23,900 nucleotides of DNA from positions 1-23,900 of the forward strand of contig CALHMM010000042.1 in NCBI GenBank assembly GCA_938034715.1, in the 5' to 3' direction. Below the pieces are notes generated by a model, which saw only the letters and a program-made list of their open reading frames with translations, was not told the DNA's origin and ran no database searches. Origin of the DNA: Minisyncoccota bacterium. Lineage in GTDB: Bacteria > Patescibacteriota > Minisyncoccia > Moranbacterales > GCA-2747515. Shown one piece after another: positions 23,797-23,900 of this stretch. Position 1 is the first letter of the stretch. The number at the start of each line of letters is the position of its first letter. The position numbers and the translations under genes were made by a program.

Positions 23797-23900
23797 TTAA
23801 AAATCAACAGCATAGCCAACAAGATAGTCGAAAGTTTATAATAGTGCGCTCAAAAATAACAAAGAGTACTGGACAAGAGCTAGCATACACCCAAGCCGGT

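Noticed and set aside
23837..23842. TATAAT on the plus strand near the right edge
   Set aside because: The -35 position is poor and there is no gene after it inside the window; could be real for a neighbour but not supportable here.
1..23900. Alternative genetic code with TGA as Gly (Gracilibacteria/Absconditabacteria)
   Set aside because: Frames are full-length under the standard code, TGA terminates the 14333-16075 gene, and conserved Gly positions use normal Gly codons.
1..23900. CRISPR arrays, insertion sequences, phage genes, toxin-antitoxin or defence loci
   Set aside because: No regularly spaced repeats, transposase, integrase or known defence domain was seen on either strand.

Overview
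The window is AT-rich bacterial DNA read with the standard code: TGA is a real stop (for example at the end of the gene ending at 14333) and Trp is TGG. The gene set, a type IV pilus (T4P) locus with PilB, PilC, PilM, PilN and PilO but no secretin, and the lack of Shine-Dalgarno sequences before essentially every gene, suggest a member of the Patescibacteria (Candidate Phyla Radiation), most likely Parcubacteria-like. This placement is an inference; no 16S rRNA or ribosomal protein is present to confirm it. Use of TGA as a stop argues against Gracilibacteria and Absconditabacteria, which read TGA as Gly.

Layout. At 6-80 (+) lies a tRNA-Arg(UCG), ending at a bidirectional terminator that also closes the large minus-strand pilus locus. 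That locus runs from 9944 down to 148: pilB, pilC, three genes for large prepilin-like or minor-pilin proteins, pilM, pilN, pilO, and an unrecognised single-pass membrane protein in the position where pilP would be expected. It encodes the cytoplasmic ATPase, the inner-membrane platform, the alignment complex and candidate tip or priming subunits. The major pilin, prepilin peptidase and retraction ATPase PilT are not in the window.

Next comes groEL (minus) with a strong sigma70-type promoter and a clear CIRCE operator, which indicates HrcA control; no groES is adjacent. A HAD-IIB phosphatase and the GTPase-like ATPase gene ychF form a short minus-strand operon. A small plus-strand ORF (14044-14238) diverges from it and meets the next operon at a second bidirectional terminator. 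That operon is trpS, a secreted protein with three C-terminal DUF5648-type repeats, and a membrane-anchored permuted papain-like (YaeF/YiiX) hydrolase.

Upstream lies the gene for an RNase J with a long basic N-terminal extension. It is preceded by about 500 nt without a convincing gene but full of hairpins: a putative structured RNase J leader, a degenerate class-II-tRNA-like element, and a 14-bp inverted repeat. The right end holds a large secreted protein: a PQQ-dependent sugar dehydrogenase-type beta-propeller, a PKD domain, a further beta-rich region and three DUF5648-type repeats, with a near-consensus promoter.

The most interesting material is the extracellular and surface inventory (giant minor pilins with beta-sandwich modules, two secreted proteins sharing the same triple repeat, a membrane papain-fold enzyme), the structured RNase J leader with the neighbouring tRNA-like element, and the window-wide combination of no Shine-Dalgarno sequences with extended -10 promoters. 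I found no CRISPR array, transposase, prophage gene or clearly new defence system.
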